Source: Aporrectodea caliginosa
Taxonomy: Eukaryota > Annelida > Clitellata > Crassiclitellata > Lumbricidae
DNA length: 64,000 nucleotides
Assembly (NCBI GenBank): GCA_020284085.1
Contig: JACEVL010000932.1
Coordinates: 287,501 to 351,500, forward strand
Reading direction: 5' to 3'
The position numbers were made by a program, and so were the translations under genes. Shown in pieces: positions 32,302 to 45,300 of the stretch. Under the pieces are notes generated by a model. The model was not told the DNA's origin, did no database searches, and was given only the letters and a program-made list of their open reading frames with translations. The number at the start of each line of letters is the position of its first letter. Positions within the stretch are counted from its first letter, which is position 1.

Positions 32302-32736
32302 CTGCTTGTTGTAGGAATAATATTTGTATTTACGCAATGCTCGAAAATTAAAATCTAAAACCAGTTAAATCTTACTGCTCAGAATCGCATATTAGGCTAC
32401 AGCACTGAAGTACTAAGATTCTCCAATCTAACAGACATGCAGCCGATGATCGGTGCTCAACTTTAGACTGCATCAAAGTTCGATGCCGAGCGTTCTCAAT
32501 CTCCAAGAAGTTCCGGTGTTTGTAGACATTCTGTTTGTCACTCTACGTATTTGAAGCCATCTACAGGTTGACAGTTTTAGGGAACTAAGATACAACTTAG
32601 TCACCAGCTTCTGGCAGTATGCCGTCTCTGTGTCTATGCCTCGAACAACTTGTCCTGCCTGCACCCACTAAAGTCCAATCTCCCATCAAGTAAATAAGTA
32701 GATTATCGCTGTGATTATCAGGTTCTCTGTCTATTA

Positions 32737-33054
32737 CAGAGGTGCAAAAAAAAAAACTTTTTTCTTGAAAAGTTTTTTTTGTTTTTGAGATTTCCTATTT
32801 CGGATCATAAAACTCATAACAATGGCATAATACCGTTCAAATTAATCAGATGCATATAAATGAAATTGGCTAGAACAGTAAAACCGTAGAATGTCATAAA
32901 ACGAATTTTACAAAGACCATACAACAATTGCCAAGAGAGTTGAACAGACACCATTTTCGGCATTTATAATTTCTAAATTTGTAAAAAACCTAAATTTGCA
33001 TTTTTTAAACCAAAAAACCCCCCAAAACTAAAAACCAATCCTTTAACAGCCCTG
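32737..33054. mobile_element. Non-autonomous hAT element, copy 2
   Basis: Same family as 13176-13534: CAGAGGTGCAAAAAA at the left, TTTAACAGCCCTG at the right. The flanks GTCTATTA and GTCAATTA match at 7 of 8. It lacks about 40 bp of the T-rich left interior present in copy 1. Confidence 0.85.
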
Positions 33055-33629
33055 GTCAATTAGCCGTGTTCTGTCTTCCACTTGGGATTACGTGGATGCT
33101 TTTGTGTGACTCAGTGGACGCGTTCTTTCTCTTAATATCTATGGCTTGCAGTCCTGTTCTGCTTACTTTATTATGTATGCATATATCCCTGTATATTTGT
33201 ATGCATGCATTTATGTATCTATACATGCGTGTATGCTTATTATCAGAGCTTGCAGATTTTGAAATTGTGTATTTGACTAAATGTTTGAATTTCTATACAT
33301 GCTTCAGTTGCAAGTGATTAAGAAGCATGCTTGTCAACAGTAGCACGTATAGGTTTTAAAATTAGGATGACTTGATAATGTGAAAACAGAAAGACTTCAT
33401 TAAGATTTTGACATATTGGTGTCAAAATAATTCTGAAGTTAATTGCATTTCCACGTGTTTCCCAGAATGTCCTTCACTAAAATTGATCAAAACCAGCACA
33501 AATAATTTATGAATCTCAATTTTAATTAATAAACTACAGCAGAGTTTCAGCCATAGGTTGCAAGAGATAAACATATGTCTTACGGTTGTCACTGATGTTC
33601 ACATCGAACTGTAAGTATAAAAGTAAGTA

Positions 33630-35160
33630 AGTAAGTAAGAATGTTCTTTATTAAACGCAAGCAAATGCTCAGCGCTTTACATACAAAGTCAGAAATAATT
33701 TATGTACACAGAAAACGATAATTAGAGGAAAATTAAGTCAACTACAAAACATATGTCTAACTGTACAACATCCTAGCTAAGAAGCCACGCCTGGTAAGGG
33801 AATCAAATCTAGGGAGAACACGGTTATGTGAGCGTGGGGCGCAGGTCATGACCAGTGCAATTGACAGGGGGAGAAGGTCGTGGAGGATGTGGCTAGTATT
33901 TGTTAAGATGTTTCTAAAGAGGTCTATATCAGCTTTTTTGCAAAGCTCCTCAAAGGTGGGGAAAGATTTAGGTAGGAAACCAAGGCGTACCAACTTGCGG
34001 ACCAGCGCGCTCAGAGAGTCAAGTTCCTGCTTACTGGCGAAGCCCCACCATACTTGGGAACAGTATAGCATGCGGTTGATAGTGGTAGCCCTGACCACAT
34101 CATGAAGCCTGACCCCCGAAAGCCCATGTGAGATCAAAATACGATGGGCATAAAGAGATTGCTTGGCCCGAATGCAAAGTCTTTGAACATACGGGGAAAA
34201 ACCGAACTTTTTAAGTCTCTGAAATGTCTCAGTACCACACAGAAACAAACTAATTAACCAGATCTATAAAAAAATAAAGTCTGCAAGAGCCAGGTTGTTA
34301 GATCTGAATGCTCATTGCAGGTGATGGCGAGATGAACTAAGGGCTTGAAGGAAAGAATTAAATCAGATTTTTTTACATGAGTTTTAGGTTTAGTGATATT
34401 TGGAGCATATTTGTTGAGGAGATCTGATACTGTGCAATTGTCTGTGGACGGACAAGATATCATCAAAGTCTGTTGAGTGGTTTAGGAGAAGGAGAAAAAT
34501 TGAATGCATTAGCATAGAGCCGATATAATGAAATAAACATAGTTTGGGAAGGATACAGAGATGGCTCAATACTAAGGAAATACGAGTTTAATAAATAAAG
34601 GATGGTGATCAGATGGTGAATTGACTTCGCAACTGAGGATTGGTGTGATAAACTGGATGAGACAGAAGTAAAGACTAAAAGTCTAGAGTGTGGTTATATC
34701 TGTGAGTGGGAAAGAATACATGTTGGATCAGATTGATCGCACTGAAGGAGGAAAGAAACTGATACGAGTGGATCAGAGGAAGTGGAACTTTGAAGTTGAA
34801 ACCTCCGGTTAGGGCATATTCATTGGGTGTAATGACATCCGTAGACAGAAAAGTTAAATTCCTGAAGCAATGCACTAGCAGAGTAAAATGATGATGTGGG
34901 AGGTTGGTAAATGTTGTAGATCATTAGTTTAGACAATTATAGGTAGTTTGATAGTGACAGATGATGATTCAAAGGTGTGATTATTGTAGTTGGGTGAAGG
35001 GAAGATAGTATTGGCTGGTTCATGAATTGGGAAGGCAGTTTCACCTCTGAGACTGAAGGATGAACTTTGATTAAGATTTTGGCTGGCATGGTGAGCTGAT
35101 AATAAGCTAATAGCCGTTTGATCTGCACTGTTAGCAAGTTCAGTTAGAGTGGCTGAGGAG
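33630..35160 (-). mobile_element. LINE with internal deletion, endonuclease plus ORF2 C-terminus
   Basis: On the minus strand from 35137: endonuclease residues GGFNFKVPLP and FSAINLIQHVFFPTHRYNHT (34680-34830), which is the GDFN...HTLD part of an APE nuclease. Next is a linker with LLNKYAPNITK (34254-34466). Then, without most of the RT domain, comes the C-terminal 163 codons: AKQSLYAHRILISHGLSGVR, INRMLYCSQVWWGF, LVRKLVRLGFLPKSFPTFEE and SHNRVLPRFDSLTRRGF (33757-34248). It ends at an (ACTT)n tract at 33630-33642. The RT active site is missing, so it cannot be autonomous. It lies just upstream of the zinc-finger gene on the opposite strand. Confidence 0.85.
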
Positions 35161-35521
35161 GTAATTCACATTTCTGTTAGGGCAGTTACATCAGGAAGGT
35201 GTTTTGAAGATGAAATAAGTCATGATGGCCAGTGTTGAGTTATCCTATCAAATAATCTAAGCTCACAAAATAAAAACAGGAAGAGTGACAATGCACATTC
35301 CTGCCAACTTACTTGTTCTTAATTTTGTGCTTACAATTTACTAAACTTAACATTCACACAGGCAGAAGCATGCTCATATTTTAACATACCCAATGCTATA
35401 CATGTGGACTATGGAAGTACCGAGAGTTGAAAGTAAATTTTATCAGATACTTGTGTTCATGTCTTTTACTGTTTTTAAACTTAAGAGTTTTTCAGACTGT
35501 TGTATATGAACTTTTTTCAGA

Positions 35522-38500
35522 ATGTCTTCTATGTTTCAAACTGAAATCACATCTGAAATGTTGCCATCTGAGACCTTTACCACGTCTGTCAATGGTGGGA
35601 GTCTCAAAATTTTATCACTGCCAAGTGGAGAAAGAAATTGCAAAACGATGGAACAGGGTGAGGAAGAACACAATGAAATGACACATTTTGTGGACAGCAG
35701 CAACTCTCCAGTAAATTACAGTTTGGGTTATGGGAGTAACGAAGCTCTGCCACTGTTAAACGAAGATCAAATGTGTGCAGAAATCAAAGACGAAGAGTTG
35801 GAGGAGGAAGATGATGATAAAACAGAAAGTTTTGCCGACAGCTGTAACTCTCCTGCAAATTACAATGTTGAAACTGATGAAGGTGACAGAGAGACAAGTA
35901 GAAATCTGGTTGAACATAATCAAGTCAAAGAGGGCTGCAACAAGGTTCACACTAATAAACAAAAAGGTTCAGTGTGGGTTTCCGATGTCATGAACTCTAT
36001 AAAAATCGAGTTGGCTTCACTGTCTGATATGTCAGATACAGACATTTCCAATCATGGTGACAAATTTGACAAAGATTTTGATAGTCTCCAGTGTAAGGAA
36101 GAAACCAATAGGGATGATGAAGACAGACAAGAAAGCTTTAGAGAAGCAGCACTGTCTTTCGCATGTAAAAGTTTTTCAGATGAAATTCCAGTGGAAGTGA
36201 AGAATGAGCCGGAAGATTTTAAGACACCCGAAGACTACTGGGATCAGGGACTAAGTGAAAGATATATACCTGATGATGATAATCATGGCATGAAATCTGA
36301 AGATCTTAAATACGAAATAACTCGAGACCCGCCGGCTATGATCTGTCGGAAGCCTTGGATGTGGCCTCTCAGCAGGTATTTACATTTTTTTATGTTGCAT
36401 GCATTTCTATTATTAGTATTAATTAAATTTGTAACGTGCACAAGGTCACACCAAAGTGTGAATCTGAGGAATGGGAATTTAGGAAATGTGAATCTAAAGG
36501 CACACATTCTTTAATTACTTAAACATGACCATATGTGCAGTCAAATGCAACTTGAACCTGTATTTTGAAGACATTTGAAGAAACCAATAAAATTCCAGAA
36601 GATTATTTATCATCATGATATGACTATTTGTTGAAGGCTAATATCACTTGGCTAAAATCTGTGAACACTTGATACTTTTATATCATTATGCTAAGTTGTT
36701 TTAAAATTTTGCAGTAGCTTGTCTTGAGAAATGGAACTGTTTGTTTTGTATTATGTTAATTTCGAATTCTGCAAAAATTTGTGCACACATTTACTCCTTG
36801 TTTGGGTAGGAATTTAAGAGTTTACATATTGTTTTTATGAGTCTGTTAAAGTCCTCAGTGATATAGAGGAATAGAATATGGCTTGGTGGTGTGGAAAATA
36901 TTGTTGAGTAATTATCTTACTTCCAGAGTGCAGCTGTTTGAGTCTGAATTATGCTTGTTACTCAGCTTCCATATTCCACCAAGCAGCACGAGAGCTTCGC
37001 TGTGGTTGGACCGTCATTTTGGAATTAGTTATGAAGAAACTTAAGAACTCTTCAGCCTTCTCTGCCTTCATTCTACTAAAGCCAGAATGTTTCCATTTTA
37101 CGATCTAGCCACAGTTGATGTTAACTTGCCATTCGCTCCTCCTATACACTGATAGTGTTGTTGGTTATTGACTGATGCTGAGGAGTTTACTGTAGTGATG
37201 CAATGTAATGTCAGATGCATTACATTAACAAAATTATTGTCTGTAGAAGATAACTTAGATTACTCAAACAGCTCAAAACATTGAGTTGATGAGAATTGTT
37301 TGAAGGATGATAAATGATTAGAATTGCTTTACTGCAGGCTTGGTGTTGAATACCTTGACAATTCTGAAGATGACAAGAGCAGCTTGGGTAAACAAGTTAT
37401 TTTTTTACTGATATGAATTATCACCAATTCTTCTTAACAATTGTGAATGAATGACTGAATAATACGAGATTACATGCCAGACGTCAAGGGGAAGGGAGGT
37501 AATGGATAGCCAAGGGATGAAATTAAGTGACCAATGGATTTGTGAAATTAGAAAATTTTAAGTTGCTGCTTGAAGGATGAGATCGGTTGGGCAGATCTTA
37601 TAAGTAAAGGAATGTTATTTCAGGCAGTGGGTGAGGCTCAGCCGAAAGTGCATTCATGGGTGACCCTACACACAAAAACCTGACAAAGCTTCTGAAGATC
37701 ACTGGCGGCTTACTATCCGCACTTCAGATTCGCATTTCCGTGTAACCGTGCGCGTGTTATAAATTTAATTACTAATAATACTAATAATAATATCAGTGGA
37801 TCATGTGATATGGGCTGAGACTTGATAGTCAATTGTGGAGGATCGGAGGTAATCTGGTTGCTGACTGTGACAGAGTTGATAGATGATGGTAGCTATGTTA
37901 AATTCGATACACGTTGACATAGAGAGTAAGTACAGTTGTGACAGAATGCCAGCAGATGAGATTCCTACTACTAGGCAAATGAGATATGCCACAAAATTTT
38001 GCACTTGTTAACTAAAAGATTTTGCACTTGTTGACTGAAAGATTTTGTGGGGTCTATTTAAAAGCAAATCATATCTTATGCTGATATTTCTTGATGTGTC
38101 ATTTGAAGTTGTTGCACATCTTTTTGTGGCAGACTTCTTCTGTGTAAAGCTCATACAGCAGACAAGTGTTATTAGAAATCAGGCAGCAAGTCCTGGTATA
38201 TTTTAAACCTTTTATTTTATAGCTTTAAAATTTTACTAAAATATTGATGTTTTGTGTGCAGGATTGAAGACAAAAATATTTTTACCGCCTAAACCCGCTA
38301 TACGAGGCAAAAAACATGGAAAACTGAAGCAAAGAGCAAGAAAGCAGCATATATGCCAAGTTTGCAACCAGGTGTACCCAAAGCCTAGTCATCTGATTCG
38401 TCACCTTCGTGTTCATACAGGCGAAAAACCTTACCAATGCGAATTCTGCCCAAAAGCTTTTCGTCTTTCAACAAGCCTGCGTGCCCACGTACGTGTACAC

Positions 38501-39370
38501 ACAGGTGAAAAACCCTACAAGTGTCCGGTGTGCAGTGAACTATTCAGGCAGCGAAGTACTCTGCATAATCACTTCCTTGGACACTCTGGAGTGCATCACC
38601 AATGTAGTGTGTGTGAGAAAGCGTTTGGACGTCGAAGTCACCTGAAGCGTCACCAGCTTTGTCATACTGGTGAGAAACCACAATGTTGTGACCTCTGTGG
38701 AAAACGATTTCGCGACCAAGATAGTCTAAGGAAGCATGCATGGAGTCACGACACCACGATCGACAGGCCTTTCAAGTGTGACACATGTGGCAAAGGCTTC
38801 ATAAATAATCCAAGTTTAACTTCACATGCTAAAATACACACAGGTGACCGGACTTTCATGTGCGATATATGCGGTGCCCGGTTCGGCCGACAATCGCACC
38901 TCCGTCGACACAGTCGCACTCACACGGGAGAGAAACCGCACCAGTGCAACACGTGCGGTCGCTGCTTCACCCGATCCAGTCACCTTGCTCGTCACCGTGA
39001 ACGACTAGGCTGTTCGGAGAACAATTTCCACTGCTACGTCTGCCTTGAAAAATTTTCATCCACCATGGAAGTCAAACATCACTTCAGTTTTGCTCTTGTG
39101 GAGGCAAAGCACTTTAAGTGCAGGGATTGTGGTTCCGAATTTGCAACGGTCCTTGAACTGAACCGACACATGAATGTACATCGTAAAGTTAAGGTCTACC
39201 AATGTGAAGTGTGCCAGAAGATCTACAAGAAGGCATCAGGACTCGTCTTGCATCAGCGTTCACACACTGGAGAGAAACCGTATATTTGCGAGTACTGTGC
39301 CACTTCGTTTTCGAGGTCTGCTTCATATCACAAGCACAGGCGTATACATCTCCGAGAAAAAGCCACTTGA
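35522..39370 (+). CDS. C2H2 zinc-finger protein, 12 fingers, three exons
   Basis: Exons: 35522-36375, 37338-37387, 38262-39370, joined at phases 2 and 1, giving 670 residues. Donors are CAG|GTATTT and TTGG|GTAAAC. The ATG sits one base after a good acceptor (CTTTTTTCAG), so a 5' UTR exon lies upstream. Residues 1-300 are acidic and Ser/Asp-rich, without a KRAB, BTB or SCAN domain that I can see; they contain a duplicated motif, HFVDSSNSPVNY and SFADSCNSPANY. Residues 331-665 hold twelve fingers from HICQVC to YICEYC, most with TGEKP linkers. Finger 8 ends in Cys instead of the last His, and finger 9 has unusual spacing (HHFSFALVEAKH), so about ten are canonical. A sequence-specific DNA-binding regulator in the nucleus is likely. 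No specific orthologue recognised. Confidence 0.9.
37430..37790. other. Repeat-like DNA in intron 2 of the zinc-finger gene
   Basis: GAATGACTGAATAATACGAG ... GTTATTTCAGGCAGTGGGTG ends near an ATAATACTAATAATAATATC tract at 37773-37795. The layout looks like a retroelement 3' part, but no protein motif is legible. Confidence 0.3.
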
Positions 39371-40151
39371 TCATCTACTAAACGTGGCAAATGTTACGCA
39401 GGGCATCAGGTGCTCACAGAGCATATTTCATGTCTGAAATTTCCACATGCATTGCGAAACCTATAGCAAAGTGCCATTGGGGTAACCAACTTCTTTTTGA
39501 ATGGATACCCAAGCAACCGTCAGTCAATGAACACATTAATGCTAAAAAATGAATTGTAAAATTGCACTACATGTGCTCTGGTCTGTTGACTGATGGCCTT
39601 GTGGGAGTTTTTCCCCTTTAGGACCTATTTATAAAAGGGCAACTGTGTACATGTCATCTGGCAACTTGCCTTTTATACTCTTTAATGAGTTGCACTAACA
39701 ATTTCAATTGCCTACCTAGGGCCATGCTTTTACTTCTTTTCAGATCACACTGATAATGACAAACAGACTGCAGGAACCAGTCAATGTGTATGGATGACTA
39801 GTCTTGAACCCAATCCGAGTAATTTAGTTACTAAAGATGTGGTGACTTCAGCACCCAATAGTATAATCAATGATGTACATAATATATTCTGGTACTCCTA
39901 GACATAGCTGTTTTATCTGGGCACTGCATGGCAAATAATTTCCAGTGTTTAAACCTATCATGCTCAGATGACTGAAGTTTTTATGACTGCTAGAATTATT
40001 TTGAAGCTAATTGAATTGCTGATATATTGTGTGAGAAATATAAATTGTTATTTTTGTCATTGTGTCATGTGATATACTAGCCTTAGAAATATGCAGGGAC
40101 AGGGAATGTCTTCCTTAACTACAAGTAACACACAAAGTTCTGTTGAGCCTG
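39371..40151. other. 3' flank of the zinc-finger gene
   Basis: Probably 3' UTR and intergenic DNA. No frame or repeat stands out and no canonical AATAAA at a plausible distance was identified with confidence. Confidence 0.35.
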
Positions 40152-40622
40152 TCAAGAAGAAAACGTGGAGCTCAAAGTTTCTGTAAGAGCAATGAGATCA
40201 GGTGAGCAACAAGATCTTTGAAGATAATGGAATTTTTTGGGTGTAGCAGCAACCATAATTATATTAAGAGAATAATGAATTGCTTGGTGTGAATGTGTGT
40301 GTGAGCCTGGATTAGTGTGAATATCACTGGAAAGTAGTATAGTCGGCAGCATTTTTGAGGTTATGGCAGATGAGTTTACAATACTATGGGAAAACAAGTG
40401 AGGAGGAATGTGGCAGAGCAGGGGGTGGAATTTGCGAGAATATTGTACAACAGCGGTAGGTAGTGTGAAGCTGGGGTACGAAAGCAGGTGGGAAAGCCCG
40501 AGGAAAGTTTGCAAGAAGCGGAGGAGCAAAAAGGGATCTGTTATCACTATGTTCCCTGCTGAAATCACCGTCCATGAAAATTTTGAGTCTGTCTGCCTCT
40601 TTGCATTTCTAAAAAGATCCAT
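40152..40622 (-). mobile_element. LINE ORF2 N-terminal endonuclease fragment
   Basis: The minus-strand frame contains LLSSDIHTNPGSHT, HYSLNIIMVAA and SPDLIALTETLSS. This is the start of an APE endonuclease in non-LTR retrotransposons (SLNI..N...; PDIIALTET). The preceding sequence lacks the expected ATG context, and the copy stops before the catalytic centre. Confidence 0.65.
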
Positions 40623-40828
40623 ATTTTATTGTCTGAGTGCCAATTCATCATAACTAATGGTGCCATTTATTAATCTGGTTTATACTTAAGATATACATGT
40701 AATAAATTAATACCTACCTAATAATGAACAATTATACTGAGAATTCATTGACATCGCTACACTATGCAGGACAAGCGAAACCTCTCCGCTTTTGATTGTT
40801 GACAACGCTCTGACAGCAATGTAGAAAT

Positions 40829-40925
40829 ATGGCCAGCCAAAACGGTTATATTATCAAGATACGAACATTTGAAAGACCCTGTGATGTTTTTGAGTGCAAG
40901 GGCTCAGACGTCAATAGTGTTAAAG
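40829..40925 (+). CDS. Possible first coding exon, unassigned
   Basis: ATG 40829 opens MASQNGYIIKIRTFERPCDV, then FECKGSDVNSVK, and ends at AAAG|GTATGT, a strong donor, in phase 1. An in-frame TGA lies 16 nt upstream, fixing the start. Codon use looks coding. A downstream acceptor (TTCTTTTGCAG, 41509) would add only about ten residues before a stop. No family recognised; it may belong to a gene that overlaps the TTLL gene on the opposite strand, or be chance. Confidence 0.3.
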
Positions 40926-41759
40926 GTATGTACATGTATGATGTATCTAGACACCTATTATTGTGTCTTTTCAGCAACTTTCAAAGAGCTTTTGACTAAA
41001 TCAAACCTTTTTTACTGGCTGGCCAGTGGCAATATTTTTCAGCCAGTGGTGGGCCTGGGTGCCGAAGGCCCCTGAGCAAAATGGGGGTGGGGTCTGGACG
41101 GAGGCTTGTCCCAGAAAATTTTTCAAAACTAAATCTTAAATGGTTCATTTTTAGCATACAAACAGTCAAATTAGGCTTATAAAATCTTAATTTTGGTCTC
41201 ATTATCAATCGTGAACATCACATTTAAACTCGTTAATCCTTACATCTAAGGCCAATGTATTCTAGTTTCTAGGTATTGTACATAAAGAACTAAAATTTAG
41301 CTTATTCTGATACTTAGAACAAGCAGACTCGCAAAAACAAGCTTGCAATAATAACAATAATGAAATTGTGTAGTCATTGGCCAGTAATTAGGGCCAAAAA
41401 ACATCATTGGCAGGCCAGAAATGGCCCATGGGCCAGCTCTTTGACACTGCTGGATTAAGTGATATATATTATAGTTCATTAACAAACATGCCATCAAGTT
41501 CTTTTGCAGAAACAAAACAACCAACCAATCTTCACGTGCTGTGACTCCAACCACTGTGAGGATAGGACACATCTCTCCAACTGTAAATTTTGAGCAGTCT
41601 GTAGCTAGGCTATCTGTTATTAGTTGTACAGGTTGTCTGTATCAGTGTTTTAAGTGTATGGAGTTGGGGGTTTGCATAACAGAATGGATTAGAGAGATAA
41701 TTATTTATTTTACAGATGTACGAACTCGGCAATACATGTAAATGTAAATGTTCGCAGTT

Positions 41760-42019
41760 TTTCTATAGCGACCGTATATGGCCTCGACCCTGCTCATTTT
41801 TCAATGAATTGATCGGGTGAGATCCTTTTCCGTTTGAATGGACGCCACGCCATTTAAGGTTCCCATGTAAGGACCGTGAGAGCCCGAGATTTTTTAAATC
41901 TCTGAAATAAGCCAGCATCGGGAAGCGAACCGCGATCCGCATGCTCTCTTTCACAGAGGCGCATGAGACGCGCAGCCAAGTTGAGCCAACGCTCTTACCA
42001 ATGTAGCTAACTGGGCCAG
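41760..42019 (-). mobile_element. tRNA-derived SINE, about 260 bp
   Basis: On the minus strand it begins GGCCCAGTTAGCTACATTGG with TAAGAGCG, an A box, and has CGCGGTTCGCTTCCCGATGC, a B box, about 75 nt later. A non-tRNA body of about 150 nt follows, with GGGCTCTCACGGTCCTTACA. There is no 3' acceptor strand to pair with GGCCCAG and the arm between the boxes is too long for a tRNA, so this is a SINE. Confidence 0.75.
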
Positions 42020-42341
42020 TTCATGAACAACAAGCAATACAACACAAATATCAGTAATGGTTACATACTGTAAACTGCAGAGAACACAATAAAACAATAC
42101 AAATGATTCTCTAGGACTTTTATTGTGTGTGCATGTGCGTGTGTGTATGTTTTCTATAATAGTTGTATGCTATTTTTTTAAGTTATTTCGATAAGATGAC
42201 AATTTTAAACAAAGAATCTGCCTGCAGCTTTACAATTTAAACTTTATTTTAAAAGAGTTATTTGAAGCACCAAGGCGAACTTATTCTCCTAACGTATGGC
42301 AGTTGAGAAAGCTTTTTGTTTGGAAAGCCTTGCATTGTTTC

Positions 42342-45300
42342 TTATTTGGGACTAACTACTGTAAAATGACCCCAGTCCTTGTCCATGTTGTTCTGTGCTC
42401 GACTGAATGTGACTTGGTTGCCTGTTGTCTTGTGAAGTCCAGCCAGCCAGATGTCTGGATCGGGGAAAACTCTCACTGAACCGTTCCATGCTCCGTGTGA
42501 TGTGTAACCCTTGAGTAGCCTGGAAGCAGAAGGAGATCTCCTTGCATCTTGCAGCATGGTACCGGAAAGGCCTAGTACAGGCTGGTTCCAAACTCCGGTG
42601 TTGTAGACGTTTTCCGTAGCGTCAGTGGGCGAGTGCATCATTTCTTTTAGGACATTTTTTGATGCTTCTTTATACAGCATCTGACCTTTCATCTCCCAAG
42701 ACTTCTTATCAACAACAATTTCGGAATATTTCTCAGGCGACTTATCTTTTCGCACAACCGAGAACCGATTGGCCGGTCCGTCTGTGTACTCTGAAGAAGG
42801 CATAGATTTTCTGTCTTTAATTTGATTAACCCTTAGATTTCTCCCATCTGCAGAGGGGTAGGCATCGTACTCTGAAGACGGAATGGTGCGGTTCTTTGCA
42901 TTAGTGAAACTGTGGGCCGACAACACATTCGGAGAAAGATAGGACTTGTTTTCTTGTGTTGGGAAGAAATTCATATTAGCCGAAGGATAAATCTTTGATG
43001 ACAATGTTTTCGATCTGTCTACGTATTGAAATCGGCTGTTGGATCTATCGGCAACTCTGTTGCCTTCGTGTAACTTCAACGAGCTGTATGCATAGTCTTG
43101 ATTTGTGATTGGGTAATGATAATTTCTCATCATATTGTTGTCAGAGATTGAATTGCCAAAGATGTCCGTGTTGACCAGTCTGTACTCTCGGTTAGGTCTT
43201 GACACGGCTTGTAGAACCTTTGCTTTGGCCAAGTCTTTCTCAAGCTGTTCAACGATTGAATCCAGTGGCCCACTTTTCTTCTCATGATATGAATGATTTG
43301 ATGAAAGGAATTGTATCGGTTTCATAAAAGAGTTGACGTTAGGCCCATTTCGTGTCAATGTTGCTGAACTGCTTACGTCCTCTGACTTATTAGCTCGCGA
43401 AAACCCGACTGATTGGTTCTGAGGCTTCGGATGCAGCCCCGTCTGCTGTTTTGCTGGTTTTGAAGATACTGGAAAAGTTAGAAACGTTGGAGATAATTCT
43501 TCTGCTTTCAGTTTATTAGACATTAGTGGCTGTGAGTCTTCAGCGTTAGTCTTTGGTTTTGAGGTCAAACTTGTGGATCTGAAACCTGAGAGATCGAACA
43601 AAGATCGAGACGGTTGCCTTTCTGATGTATCTTGTTTATCAGTCTGCTGGACTATCGAAGAGCGCATTTTTTCCCATGAAGTAAGACCTCTGCTGAACTT
43701 GTCTGATATAATTAACCCTTTATGCTTGTTCGCTGTCACTTGATCCTTTACAGTTTGCCATTTGGCAGACGTTTCTGGTGTTATCTGATTCCTAGTTGAT
43801 GTGTCTGTGACTTGGTCGTTGATTGACATTTCTAGAATTGTCTGATCATTGTTTGACTGCTCAGATGTTGGTCGGTCCGTGTCGGACGTCTCTGGTGTTC
43901 GGTCTTTGCTCAAATTCTCCAACAGCATCTGGTCCTTGCCTGATTTATCAGGTTTTTGATCTTTTCTCAATTTCTCTGATGTTGTCTGGTCACTGGGTGT
44001 TCCATCTACAACGGGAGAGATTGTTGCTTGACCTTGATACAATTCACGTTTCCTTGAAAACTCGTCTGGTTCTTTGTCTGGTTCCCGTTGCTTACTTTTC
44101 ATAAAAGATAAATCAGCTGATCTTGTATTCTGAGTCAACGCCGTCAGGGATTTCTGTGAACTGGGTAGTGAAGTCGTAAGATTCGGGCGATCGACTAGGA
44201 GTTTTCGATTTTCAATTGTATTCAGATCAAACATTGAAACTGGAACTGATGAATAGTTATGTTCATCTGGCGATTCAAACACAATGGATGTCATGTAGTT
44301 TCGATTGACCATTTTGTCATCATCTTTGTCTTGACCATCTCTGGAAGGGTGGTTGCGCAACAAACCAGGAGAAACCAAGGACCACGATCGTTTTAAGCTC
44401 GGATAGTTTGGATGCAGGTATGCACTGCTGTGGCTGCCATTGAACAAAATCTGAAAGTTTTTTAGAGTCTGAAGAGGATAGAGGGGAAGGTTACGACGAG
44501 ACTTTTCAAAACATTCAATGGCCAAATCTACAAAATAAGCAGAAAACCTCTTAAATCTAGCAATGCCATGCCTAATGTTTCTAGGCTTTGCATCTGAACG
44601 ACGGTTTTCCATAGAAACACATAGCTTAATAGCACGACTTATAAAATGAGACGTGATAGAAAACCCCATGGTTGTGTGGAGCAAAATGGTTTATATAATA
44701 TTACAGGACTTTTTAGTACGTGAGGATAGTAAATTGATAATGGAAGTAAAATAAAATGGGAATTAAAATCATAATCTTATTACCTGCTCCAATTAGTGGG
44801 TCACAGATCGGTCAGGTACAAAAGCAGATTCAGTTACTAAACTTTAAAACAACAAAACTGATGAATAAATACTATTACTGTCAATGAATGAAAAACCTAC
44901 ACAAGCTCTCTCGAACAACGGATGGAATGACTTCTTTCAGAGTGTCACAGTTAGTAGCCAAGCATGGGTTGGCATTAATTTCTATCAGCCATACCTATAA
45001 CAATAAAAAAGTGTGAAAATTGTATATAAATCAGAATCTTCTAGAGACCTAAGCTTGTATTTGGTCTGATATTATGACTTCTATAGTGCCGTGATTATAA
45101 CATTGCATAAAGGAAAAATCAATGGTCGATTCACATGAAATCAGAGTAAAAGTCATAATCCATTAGAGAAGCTACATCAAAGTCTGAATAGTCAGAAACC
45201 TGAAAGTCAAGCTACATAAGGTAAACAAGCCAAAAAGATATGTTTAAGTTTAGTTCTTAATAACATTAAAGAACACACAGAACACACATCTGTGCAGTGC

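Noticed and set aside
40972..41452. hAT-like ends CAGCAACTTTCAAAGAGCTT and AGCTCTTTGACACTGCTG
   Set aside because: The ends resemble inverted repeats but the flanks show no target duplication, so the boundaries are unproven.
41880..42019. True tRNA gene
   Set aside because: A and B boxes are clear, but the spacing is too long and no 3' acceptor strand pairs with GGCCCAG; called a SINE.
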